Below, in pieces: positions 34,286-46,378 of a stretch of 64,000 nt of DNA. A program made the translations under genes and the position numbers. The stretch is taken from contig OY804589.1 in assembly GCA_963680875.1 (NCBI GenBank), positions 20,170,413 through 20,234,412 on the forward strand, in the 5' to 3' direction. The notes beneath the pieces are model-generated. The model saw only the letters and a program-made list of their open reading frames with translations, did not search any database and was not told the DNA's origin. The stretch's first letter is position 1. The number at the start of each line of letters is the position of its first letter. Origin of the DNA: Bathymodiolus brooksi (lineage: Eukaryota; Mollusca; Bivalvia; Mytilida; Modiolidae).

Positions 34286-35725
34286 TTGGAAGATTTTAAT
34301 ATGAAACCCTCTACTCCTATTAACATAGAAAAGCTAGCAGAGGAGTTGCGATCTCACCTAAATATAAATTTTGCATCATACCTTCTTAATGGTCTCCGAC
34401 ATGGCTTTGATGCTATGGTGAAATGTGAAACATTGGAATCAAAGGAGTGTAAAAACAATTGTTCAGCTAGATCTCAACCGGAAATAGTTTCAGAGCTTAT
34501 TCAAAAAGAATGTGACAAAGGTTTTGTGTGTGGGCCATTTAAAGCTCCCCCTTTTCAAAATTGCAGAGTAAGTCCATTAGGGGTTGCCACGGGTAAATAT
34601 TCAGATAAGAAAATATTGATTTCGGACTTATCTTCCACTCACAACGATACATGTGTCAGCGTTAATGATATGATTGATAAGACTGATTGTTCTATGTCTT
34701 ATGTTAAAATAGATGATGCTATCCGTATTATTTTGAAATGTGGTAAAGGTAGTAAACTTTGTAAACTTGATATATCAGATGCATTTAAGATATGTCCTTA
34801 TAAGCATTCACAGTGGCCTTTGTTTTGTTTTAAATGGGACTCTACGTACTATTTTTACTAGACTTTCTTTTGGATGCCGTTCCAGCCCCAACGTTTTTGA
34901 CACCATTTCGCAAGCGGTTTGTTATATTGCAGAGAGAAACTACAAGGTTAAGCATATCCTGCATTTACTAGATGATTGCCTTACAATTGATCACCCTGAT
35001 GATGATGGAGAAAGGACAATGGCTCTAATGATGACTATTATTTTTAAATGTCTCAATATCCCTATTGCTAACCACAAAACATTGGGCCCAGTCACTTGTC
35101 TAGAATATTTGGGGATTATTTTAGATTCTAAAAAATGGAAGCTAGACTTCCCACTGTAAAGGTTGAAGGGATTTGTGATTTTATTCATAAATTGTTGAAC
35201 AAATCATCTTGTACAAAAAGAGAGTTGCTACAATTGCTAGGCCATTTGAATTTAGCCTCCAGAGTCATTTTACCTGGAAGATCTTTTGTATCTTATTTGA
35301 TTGATTTATCAACTACAGTTAAAGAGTTAACCGATTGTGTACATTTAAGTAAAGAATGTAAGACAGACTTAGAATTCTGATTACGTTTTTTATCTGACTG
35401 GAATGATGTTGCTATGTTTCATGATTGTGAATTTACGAATAGCTTTGACATGGAACTATCTACTGATGCCGCCTCGACCCTAGGTTTTGGTGGTTATTTT
35501 CATGGAAAATATGTTTACCCTACATGGTCTGTTGATTTACCATTGTTAACAGATAACTTTCATGTGGCCTTTTTAGAGTTATACCCTATCGTCGTGACAG
35601 CTCTGCCTTGGGGTCAGCGTGGTCATGCAAAATAATTATGTTCTGATGTGAGAAAGGACGGTCAAAATGTTTAGGAATAATGAAACTTATGAGGCAGCTG
35701 ACCTCGTGTGCAGCCAAAAATACAG
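34286..35725 (+). pseudogene. DIRS-like reverse transcriptase-RNase H, copy 2
   Basis: This copy reads through the position of the copy 1 TAG (GAG here) and keeps the 19 bp deleted there, including an EYLGIILDS segment. It is broken by a 2-bp deletion at about 34857, just after the STYYFY segment. A TAA also truncates it after WKLDFPL at about 35157, and a TGA (35378-35380) replaces the TGG of copy 1. RNase H motifs up to ELYPIVV remain. The downstream HVPGNK block is lost in a ~480-bp deletion at about 35720. The two copies therefore carry complementary lesions. Confidence 0.85.
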
Positions 35726-36371
35726 AAACCGGTTACCAGAAACCGTCTATCTATTACTTTAGATATACTGCAGCAGATATACAGGGAACTGAAAGGGGAA
35801 TATTTTCTGCTTTCACTGACTGTATGTTATTTACTGGTTTTGTAGCAGCCTTTTATGTTTTTTACGCTGTGGTGAATGTACTGTTCATGATGCAAGATTG
35901 ATTGATAAAGAATTTAATTTATCAGACATTTCTTTTCAGTCCGATTATGCTGTTATTCATTTAAAACAATTTAAGACTGATACTTTCAGGAAAGGCGTTG
36001 ATATACAGTTACATAAACTGAATCATGAGTGTTGTCCTTATACAGCTTTAAATACTTACTTAATGCTCAGAAAAGCAAAATGACCTTTTCAGAGTTATGA
36101 TCTTTTATTCATTAACGAGTCAGGCCAAGCCTTAGAAAGACACTTTTTCATAAGCAAACTTAGACATTTGTTAGATTGATGTGGTCGTGACTCACAATTG
36201 TACAACGGTCATTCTTTTCGTATTGGTGCTGCAACCAGTGCCGGAAAAAGAATATGGAAGACCATTTGATTAAAACCCTAGGGAGATGGAATTCATCCAG
36301 TTGCTTGTCGTTACATTAAAACATGTATAAGTGTAATTAATAAAGCTCAACAAAAGCTGTCATCTTTTTAA
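35726..36371 (+). pseudogene. DIRS-like tyrosine recombinase, copy 2 (5' deleted)
   Basis: The N-terminal third is missing through the ~480-bp deletion. The remaining part keeps the LKQFKTDTFRKG segment (35898-36083), the HSFRIGAATSAGK motif (HxxR at about 36210-36221) and the GRWNSSS tail. The next tyrosine codon seen in copy 1 (TAC) is TGC here. Confidence 0.7.
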
Positions 36372-39275
36372 TTTGTTTTGTATATAAACCAATATTTTCT
36401 AGTCATTATTTTTTGTATTTGATGATTGTCTTTATTTCTGTTGATATTATGCATTGTATTGTTTATTGTTTCTTTATGCTTGAATATGATTGTCTTCATA
36501 ATATACATATGTGCATAACTTTGGTTTTTCTTTTTCTTCAGTGATTCAGTGAAGGTACATCCATTCAAAGCAAATATTTCTCCTTTCATACTCCCTTTTT
36601 TAATTCCTTGGGGGCCACTCAGCTGCTTGACATCTGAGGTCTTGGACCTTTACGAGATTCACCACTGGTTACAATTTCTCTCATTATCCCCAAGAAATTA
36701 AATTTTCTTCATTTCTCCCCCGTCAATTCAACCCCTTTTCGTAGCACACCTGCTGCGCGATGGAGCATCGCTTCAGCCCCTTTTGGAACCTTCTCGTTCC
36801 AGTTGGTTGACGGAGTGTCCATGTCCACGGGGCTTGGCAGCCTACTATGCCAAGCGTCGTCGACATGGCCTGGAGCTATTGTTCCCCAGCTGAGATTCTG
36901 ACTCCCAAGGGGCAAACATGTTTAATTTTCTTAATAACGTTATTTTATATGACCTTTGTTATTAACAGCTACAGCCCAAGCCTACAGGTAGTTCTGTTTG
37001 GTCCATGAGGTTTCTAACTTGTTGATAGTGGAAGGGTGTTTACCCGGGTTTGAAAGTAATTGTTGTTCCTCATCTTGCTGAAGTTATGGGAATTTTCAAT
37101 TCCTGATTAACCATCATCGTACATAGTCACTGTAATTCTAATGTGAAAATCAATTGCTGCTCTTCATCTTGTTAAATTGTGTGGGATGGTACACAACTTC
37201 ATAATATACTGACATATACTCACAGCTGGGTTCCATAAACAGCTAGTGATAAAGAAGTTTGCCCACAGGCTAAGCAACTAAACATAGAGAAGGCTACCTA
37301 CACAATACACATACAAACATGGTACACAATGGAGAAAAAACAAACGTGTAAACATTCCACAACAGTTTTATGGAAAAACATTAAGTCATCACTTATACAT
37401 CATCGTCTTTAAATCAGACTAAGAATGGAGTGTCTCATAGATTGAAGACAATACAGTCATCACTTTGCATCATTCGTCTCTTGTCTACAAGTCACATGCG
37501 TTGTGGATTATATAGTCTCCTTGTAATAACTTTAGGAAACGAAAGGTATATATCTTCTTAAATCAATATATTTTACTTCATTTTCATTACATTTTGTGAC
37601 AGAGTCTCAACATTCTTAACATTATCTGAATAGTCGACTGATTCCTGACATTCTTAAAATTTTGTGAAATCACGGCTTTGTCAACATTCTTGATAATGTC
37701 TAAAAGTTCTAATGTATTTTTTTACAGGATTTATATTTCAACCCAAAGACTTTTTCTATTTATTCAAAATAGACAATTAAAATACTCCTCACATTTCACG
37801 ATTAATAAGATAGATTTTAGAAATTGTGTTTTGTTTTTGCATATTGCATAATAGAAGTTTGATGCCGTGTTGATATAGCTATGCATGTCAGGTTATTAAA
37901 TACAAAATACACATTATTCACAGCTTTCCACACTTTGATAAGAGAGAGAGGACTATAAATATATAAGATGGGTAAATGTCTACAATTATAAACATTTCCA
38001 TTTCATGAAAAATGGGTGCCTTAATTATTTCTAAAAATAAAAATAAAACGTTTATAGAGAAAGAAAAGAAATCATCGATTAGTGACTTTTTTTTATATAG
38101 TATTCAATAGTTAGCATATTTAACTTTAATGTAAAAAAAAATATAAATGTCTTTTAAAAAACATTTGTAATCACAAAAAAGTAATTTTATGTAGTTTTTA
38201 CTTCCTTTAAAATGGATAAAGTAGATCAAGAGATGGCTTATTGAATTTGTTTATATATATTTTAAATACTTTCATAGTTATTTTTTTGCGGTACGTCTCA
38301 GGACATACAATGTGCACTCAGGACATGAAAACAGGGCTTATCAGATATTAAAGTAGATCATCTTATTCGAAATTTGATTTGCAATTGTATGCAATAGGAT
38401 TGAAATCGATAGTATCAATGTTTTTTAATTTTTAACAATTTTTGTGCGACTGTTGCCATAACTGTGTAGTCAGTCGTGCGTGAACGCATGTTTATTGTAG
38501 CCATTGGTGCGGAGGTGGCCACGAAGCGCGCAATAAATAAAATAATTAGATTGCCAACGTGAAAACGAAGAATTGTAAAATGAATATATATACAAAATTA
38601 ATGCATTGTTGTGTACTAGATATGCAATGAAAACTTATTCAAATTTATACGGAAATAAAATGGTATTATATTTTTCAATATCAAATTAATTTTTTTATCC
38701 ATATTTCCAAGTTATTTTCTTTATCTGGAATTGAACTAAATGAACTTATTCCAATGTAAAATGTGATTTGTTTTTACTTTACATATGCACATATAACATG
38801 AGAATTTTTTTTTTCTATTAAATATTGCAAATGAGATGAGAATAATTATCTGTTCATTTAGGTTCATATTGCTACAAGAAATTTTCATTTTTAAATTGTA
38901 ATGAGATTCTTTTCTTAAGAGTTTGAAAGTAGAAAATATTATTGAAATTTGCAGGAGAGAAAAAAACAAAAAACAAAGAAAACCCCAATTATTCATATTG
39001 TTTGAACTTTTAGTTTTCAAATCATTTATTATTCTAGTGTCTTTTGATGTTCGTGATGAAGACTTATGCGTGGACACACATAACAGCTACAACAACTAAT
39101 AATTAGTTAAAATGCTAATGGAAAGAATCGTTATTGTTGATGACAATTAGCTAAGAAAACGATGTACATCTTACACAATGAAACCATTTGAGTAAAATGA
39201 GAAATTTTTTGGAAAAAAATCCCATTCTGGTCTTTTCCGAGCCATTTGTGAAATTGCTCGCAACAGTTAAACACA

Positions 39276-39799
39276 ATGTTTCGTCCTTGGTTATCACCCG
39301 AATTCGGTTACAACTATCAAGAGTCTCTCGACAGATTGGTAGAGGTATTATCTCTTATGATTCTTATGCATGCTTGGTATTAGTTGAGTCGTATTACAAC
39401 AGCCGTCTTAAGAGAACGACTAGAAGACCACGTTCTTCAGCCAAAATCACACCTACAGCACGAACGATTATGGACAACGACACTTGTGAGTGGATTAATT
39501 ATGTCTTCAAAAAAGCCGTTGATTGGACGCCACAACCCATTCCCAAGCTGACAACCTAACTATTGAACGTCATTCGTATTTAACATGCAGACTTAAAACG
39601 ATTTCTTTATGTTACCGGAAACTACAAACTCTGTGGAAGATACTGCTTATTTCAAAAGTTGTTGAACGACCACACTCCTCTAGTCACAGCCGTCAAATCT
39701 ACATGTTCAGATTTCGAAGTTCCGAAACACCAGAAACTTGCCAAGAAACCTCACCAGAACAAACGACGTCAAACCAATCGTACACAGCCACGATATTAG
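39276..39799 (+). pseudogene. Decayed unidentified coding sequence, copy 2
   Basis: Counterpart of 10778-11301 with the same broken structure. The basic C-terminal segment is open from about 39590 to the TAG at 39797-39799. A few substitutions (for example Tyr to Asp in LLNYHTP) separate the copies. Function is unknown. Confidence 0.35.
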
Positions 39800-42130
39800 A
39801 ACTTTCTTTTTCCATCCTTAGTAGTATAGAAGCACCATCCACTTAGTATTTGAGGTGGTGCAGTGAGGTGGTGCCGGAAGTGATCACGTGCACATGCATC
39901 ACCGGAAGTGACCGGAAGTTGCTTCACCGGATATGACGTCACCGGAACCGGAAGTCATGAACCGGGAATGAAAGGGAGATAAATTCCCGCGTTTTTTACC
40001 CGGTTTTCCCCGGAACTCCTCTAGATTCTAGGTAAGAACAATGGAATTGTGAATCCAACCTGTATCGAGTCATTATAGCGCTATTATCCCCTATGCTAAA
40101 CCATTTTTCCCTCCTGAATTGTGCAGTCAGTCGTGATTAATTGACTCAGTGGTAATTTATGCAATATATGACTGCATTTTCTATGTTCTTTTGTTTGTTT
40201 GGTTTTTTCGTAAATAAAATGTTATTCTTCATACGGGGCTTTACATTATAACAAAACGCCAAGTACGTTTTCTAAGCTTTATTGATAAGACGATGCACAC
40301 TAGTCTTGACTAATTACGGCTCTTCACAGGAACACCTGTCTCAAGCGATAATGAAGTATTCCAAACCGAGTAAATTTACATAATTTTGTGTTGCTTAATT
40401 AAGGACCTCTCATTATTATTCTAAGTATTGTACCATTCATAGGGGTTTTAACACCGTGTTTTAATTATGCATACTTTAATGCAAACATTTACACAATGCA
40501 TATATTACCATACCATAAAAATGTATCATGAATTTAAAAACTCATACTGTTTTTCTAAGGTTATAAAAGTCCCTCCCCCCCAATAATGGGTTGAAGGTTA
40601 ATACACCTATGAAAAAAACAGCTGTTCAATCTTCGTGTAAAACGACAAATTGTATGATTTTATAAGATGTATTTTTTATTACGGTCTATTAGGCAACCCT
40701 TAAATTTTATATTGGTTTTTCTAAAGAGGCCCCGCGTTTAATTATTCATACGCGTGTCAGTGAAGTGGGTATTCGATACATGAAGTAATCAAAAAGAGAT
40801 TAACCCCCAACGATCAGATAAGTTGAAACATGAAAGTATTTACTACGTATGCCCTCCGGTGACCTCTAGGTGCTTTAAATATAGACATAATACACAAACA
40901 AATCGATACCAAGTATTGCTAAATTGATTTCAACCGTACCAGACTCCAATGTTATCTCCGACCTTTTACCAATGCACACAAAACAGTCATCACTATATTG
41001 TAAGCTTAAATGGCAGTCAAGATTAACAGAGAAAATATAACTATATGTATTAACCCATCAAAAAAAAGCCATAAGTACGGTATTTAAATTTACGCTCCAA
41101 TGATCAGACAAGTTGAAACATGAATGTATTTACTACGTATGCCCTTAGGTGAACTTTAGGTGATTTAAATATAAACATAATACACAAAAATCGATACCAA
41201 GTATTGCTAAATTGATTTCAACCGTACCAGACTCCAATGTTAAAAAATGCAGATTATGTGGGGAAAACAACAGATATTTTTGTACACGTGTGCTGTATCT
41301 GTCAATATTCTTTCGAAATCCAATAAGAATTTTCTTTAAAGAATTTAATTAGCGTTATATTTTTGACAAACTTTTCGTCTGCTAAATCTATTGATTTTAT
41401 GTTATCGGATAACCAAGATATTTAAAACGTCCTTTCGTAAACGTCGCGTGGCTTCAGCTGCATTCCTTACACGGTTTAGCTATGTTTACTCTGGTGAAAC
41501 CAAATGACGTTTATTTTACAGGATTTGTCATTGTAACAGGAACTTTTACTTATTTTTTTTTTTTTTTGGTGTTCTACCATCTAGAGCACACTGAACGACA
41601 ACTTAGTTATTAGTAGTAGTTTTTATATTATAGTATTATTTTTCAAATCAGACATGTATAAATTTGAAATGTTAAGAATTTGGACTATATTTATAACAAG
41701 GAAGCTACTATACCAAGAGTTTCCTATGGGTTGAGTTGAAGTTTTTCGCTCGCCACGATGACTCGGTTAACCGTTACGGAATACCTGTGTCACAAATGAC
41801 CACAGATATGTTCCACTTGTCGTAAGCACTTCCCGGTCCTTTCCTCATTGATGTGTATAACATTATTGTATAGAGCGGATATACTAAGTTGATATAATTT
41901 GTTTCTAATTGTACATTTATGACAATAAAATATGTTTCAACTAAATTAATGGCTTATCGCCGAGTTCGTAGCTATGGTAACACGATGGGTGCCACTAGTG
42001 GTGCAGAAACCGCTAACTCTTCCAGAGCACCCGAGTACACCCCAGGTTTTATTTAGATTTGTGTTACTCGATCTTTAGTTTTTCTGTTTATTCTTTTGTC
42101 AATCGCTGTTTGTCCATTTTTCTTTGCCCA

Positions 42131-42892
42131 TTATGTTGTCTGTCCTTCGATTTTAATTGGTGAAACTTGATTCCAATTAGGTTTTTCCTTTTTTATCTGA
42201 TATACAGTTGCATAGGAATTTAATTTGTTGTCATTTAGCTGGGATTCCCTTATTTCTTCTGGTTCCCAGTTTTTTTTCAAAATTTCAGAATTCATTAGAT
42301 TAGGTTCAACTGAATGACTCTGCTTACTGCCAGTAGTTACCCTGACTTGTTCTAGGGTTGTAGCGCATTCAGGTTCACTCTTCTCTTCTGTATTTCTCTC
42401 TTGATGACGTAAGCAAACTTTTTTCACACATCTTATGCAATGGTCTGGCTATGATTGCAAAGTTTTTCACATATTTCCTGTAATAGGAGCAAAGACCAAG
42501 AAAGCCCCTCATTTGCTTAGGTGTTTTTGGTCTGGGCCAGTCTTGAACACTTTTAATTTTATCAGGATCTGTACTAATTCCTTCTTCTGAGACCACACGC
42601 TCCAAAAACAACTTAACATTAGTTTGAATTTTTTTTTAACTAGATGAAGGGTTCAGTCAAGCATTCTAAGTATTTTCCCCTTTTCTTTTTGTCTCCTACC
42701 ATATGGTAAGCGTCCGAGTGATTGCCTTATTGGTACTGCACTCCCTGTATTGATTTTATGTTGTACTAAATCTGTATGACCTAAAGCACCTTTGGATTTT
42801 GAGAAAACATATTTTGGTGTTTTGTTAACAATTTTGACGATGTTATTCGAGTTCTTAATACATTTTTCATGTTCATTTAAATTTGCAATCAC
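42131..42892 (-). pseudogene. Ty3/gypsy pol fragment, copy 2 left arm
   Basis: Counterpart of 13606-14486 on the minus strand. A further ~119-bp deletion removes the FQWNDECEQAF to ADALSR part. ARPLHKMCEK is now followed directly by the VCLRHQERN segment in another frame. The PIRQSL block is at about 42720-42760. Confidence 0.85.
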
Positions 42893-44089
42893 TATTTTGT
42901 CCTTTTATTGTGTTTTTGTGCATCCGTGTTCAATATGTTCGTCATACATTCGTTTTGTTTTTGCTTTTGACGTTTATTTTTTGAGGTTTCACTCGAATTT
43001 TCGTGTTTATTCAACATCTTAATTTCTATTTTATTGACTTGTTGGAGTTTTGTCATAGATGTTTACGTTAGTATTCGATATTTTCATAATGTGTTTCATT
43101 CTGTCTGAGATTTTGTCGTTTACTTTTTTGATTCCTTCCTCCAATTTTCGTGTTTATTCAACATCTTAATCACTATTTTTGTTGACTTGTTACAGTTTTG
43201 TCATAACTGTTTACGTTAATGTGTGATATTTTCATAATGTGTTTCGCTTTGTCTGAGATTTTGTCATTGGAGGAGGAGGAGGAGGAGGAGGAGGGGGAAG
43301 AGGAGGAGGGATGGTTTTTCACAGTAAAAATACAGGAATATTCCCCAAAATAACATTTTCTCTTCTACAGTATTAGGGTTAGAGTTAGGGTTAGGATTAG
43401 GGTTAGGGTTAGAGTGTCTAACATCACATATTACCAAGTAAGTACACACATTAATTACAACACACCAATTAGACATATTGATTAATTGCAATAAACTTAT
43501 TAACATATATTAATGACTTTGTGATAATCTTTCAGTGCTGTGATATATATATTTGTCCATATATTATTTTTATTTATTTCTATATTCAATGTAGATTCAT
43601 TTCAATTCGTTGTTAAATTTTATTGTCAATTTTCTTGTTTATTTTAAAATTTTCATTTCTATTTTTAAATTTTCTTTTTTATTTTTAAATTAATTTGGAG
43701 AAAATCTATTCAGTTTCCGTGTTACTTATGTTTTGTTTGTTAAAAAAAAAGTTAATTGTTCTAATATTGATTTTTTTTTATCATTCATCAAGTAAAATGA
43801 TGAGGAGATGAAAAAATACAACCCCCCCCCCCCCGAAAAAAAACCCAAACGTTGATAAATGAAATAATAATTTAAGGTTACAAAATCTTTTGTTTTCTTT
43901 AAAAAAAAATTGAATTCTAATATAAATTTGAATAAAATAAAAACATCACCACAGATTTACAGCAAAATAACAATTGGAATGAAATGACAATAGAGCATGT
44001 AATGACCAATAACAGACAACATCCAGTCAACACCGCTGTCTGACACTGAAGAACTGCTTCATTTAAAATGGTAAATATGGTTGTTTAAC

Positions 44090-44422
44090 ATGAAAATGGT
44101 ACAGAATATAAAGGAACATAAACAGACAAATTTACAGTTACTGATAATTTGGGAAAACGACAAAGTTCCTACCAAAGTCAGTGTCAGCTTGTCTTTGTCA
44201 CTGTGGAAAGTCTTGTGCAGTGCTACACAAGTGGTGGACGATTTGATCAGTCGAACGAAAGATGGAGAACCCGTGGACTGGATATATTCTTTGGGAGAAG
44301 ACGTCTACGTTATCATCAAAGCCTCTCACCTGACAATTCACAGCAGGAAGCACTTCGTACCTCATGGAGAATGGACATTACATCCTACGAAGATAGGAGT
44401 GACCCTGAGTCTTTGCGAATAG
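44090..44422 (+). CDS. Unidentified ORF in palindrome loop, copy 2
   Basis: Counterpart of 15688-16020. It is intact in the same frame, with Arg to Ile, Gln to His and Tyr to Cys replacements relative to copy 1. The overlapping second frame (44149-44457) is also open. Function is unknown. Confidence 0.3.
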   Translation: MKMVQNIKEHKQTNLQLLIIWENDKVPTKVSVSLSLSLWKVLCSATQVVDDLISRTKDGEPVDWIYSLGEDVYVIIKASHLTIHSRKHFVPHGEWTLHPTKIGVTLSLCE

Positions 44423-44601
44423 AAATAACTGAAAAAAATCATCATATCTTTATTTGAAGACAGAGAATCAGAACTAAGAACAATTGACAATAAAGTGACT
44501 GGAGAAGATTAAATGAACTTAATGTAAAGTGAATAATAAAATATGAAACTTGATTTCTGTGTTAGTTATAATTACACCCAAAGAGACCTCTTCCTCCCTC
44601 C

Positions 44602-44772
44602 TCCACCAACCACCAGCAGAAGCAGCAGCAGTCACCGCCACCACCACCACCACCAACACCACCACAACCGACACCAACACCACCACCAACACCACCACCA
44701 ACACCACCACCAACACCACCACCAACACCACCACTACTGACACCACCACCACCACAATAGCAGCAGCAGCCG
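44602..44772. repeat. CCA/CAACAC-rich simple repeat
   Basis: A tract of CAC, CAA and CAG triplets gives poly-His, poly-Thr and poly-Val frames, none called as a gene. It lies on the right side of the loop in copy 2 and is absent from copy 1 through the central deletion. Confidence 0.9.
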
Positions 44773-44936
44773 CCGCCGAAGGAAACAGGCTACGACTATA
44801 CTCCTTCTCCTCCTCCAATGACAAAATCTCAGACAAAACGAAACACATTATGAAAATATCACACATTAACGTAAACATCTATGACAAAGCTGTAACAAGT
44901 CAACAAAAATAGGGATTAAGATGTTGAAACACCAAA

Positions 44937-45660
44937 ATGTCTTTTTTCTCAAAATCCAAAGGTGATTTAGATCATACAGATTTGGTACAACATAAAATCA
45001 ATACAGGGAGTGCAGTACCAATAAGGCAATCACTCAGACGCTTACCATATGGTAAGAGACAAAGAGAAAAGGAGAAAAAACTTAGAATGCTTGACTTGGG
45101 GGTGATTGAACCCTTCATCTAGTTAATTTTTTTTCAAACTAATTTTAAGTTTTTTTTGTTTTTTTTGGAGCGTGTGGTCTCAGAAGAAGGAATTAGTACA
45201 GATCCTGATAAAGTTAAAAGTGTTCAAGACTGGCCCAGACCAAAAACACCTAAGCAAATGATGGGGCTTTCTTGGTCTTTGCTCCTATTACAGGAAATAT
45301 GTGAAAAACGTTGCAATCATAGCCAGACCATTGCATAAGCTGTGTGAAAAAGGCTCAATATTACAGTGGAATGATGAATGTGAACAGGCTTTTATTAGGT
45401 TAAAAGATGTATTGACATCTCCAGGTAGGCAACATAACAATGCAGATGCATTATCACGGACACCTTGTAAAGTTTGCTTACGTCATCAAGAGAGAAATAC
45501 AGAAGAGAAGAGTGAACCTGAATGCGCTACAACCCTAGAACAAGTCAGGGTAACTACTGGCAGTAAGCAGAGTCATTCAGTTGAGCCTAATCTAATGAAT
45601 TCTGAAATTTTGAAAAAACTGGGAACCAGAAGAAATAAGGGAATCCCAGCTAAATGACAA
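44937..45660 (+). pseudogene. Ty3/gypsy pol fragment, copy 2 right arm (inverted)
   Basis: Plus-strand mirror of the left-arm fragment. INTGSAVPIRQSLRRLPY is followed by LGVIEPFI, a deletion with a T-rich junction (about 45121-45170), then FLERVVSEEGISTDPDK, FQWNDECEQAF and HNNADALSR. It has its own shift near 45265. The presence of this mirror in copy 2 and its loss from copy 1 account for much of the size difference between the palindromes. Confidence 0.85.
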
Positions 45661-45732
45661 AAACAAATTAAATTCCTATACAACTGTATATCAGATAAAA
45701 ATGGAAAAACCTAATTGGAATCAAGTTTCACT

Positions 45733-45822
45733 AGAAAATAACAGTGTAAAAACATTAGGGAGACAATAGGATAGGATATAGGATGTTGCATCGAGAATGG
45801 ATTGATGTAACCGGAATAAAAA

Positions 45823-45853
<31 letters not shown>

Positions 45854-46378
45854 ACAAAATAACGCGAATGTGGGTAGGGTACGTTAAATATGTATACAGT
45901 TTTTCATTTATCTTACAAAAGTGAATATTAGATGACGTAAAAAATTAACTTGAATTTCATTCAATTCAAATACAACATTTTAAATATAGTCCATTGAAAT
46001 GGGGTGGGTTATTGATTTTTCAATTGGTTTGATCCAGTTTACACATCACATCCATATCAGAACTGTAATTGTTCATGCCTCAACGCGTTTGTTCGACAAG
46101 TTTAAACATGATCCGATTAAAAGGTCATTATGATGTTTGTTGATAGGTAAATAAGTCATTCGCTAACAGACGATATTTAAATTATTGAAAGGAAATAACC
46201 ATGTGTATATAATACAACCACCTGTTTGAACACATTCATTAAATAGCGAAACACGTCAATAATATTAAATATATGTATATCTTGATATAACCATTTGATG
46301 CGACAAGATAAAGCTATATAACATTGCAATCAAGGCCGATTATTACAGGAAGAGTTTGAAGATACCAAAGAGGTAATC
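45733..46378. other. Right-arm-only segment in palindrome, copy 2
   Basis: This segment interrupts the match between the arms: the left arm runs straight from the gypsy tail into the dispersed repeat. It contains a long A-rich tract (about 45819-45860) and a GGATAGGATATAGGATG motif. It could be a later insertion or ancestral gypsy 3' sequence lost from the left arm. Confidence 0.5.

Noticed and set aside
44519..44912. Poly-His, poly-Thr and poly-Val frames
   Set aside because: They come from the CAC/CAA/CAG simple repeat in the palindrome loop.
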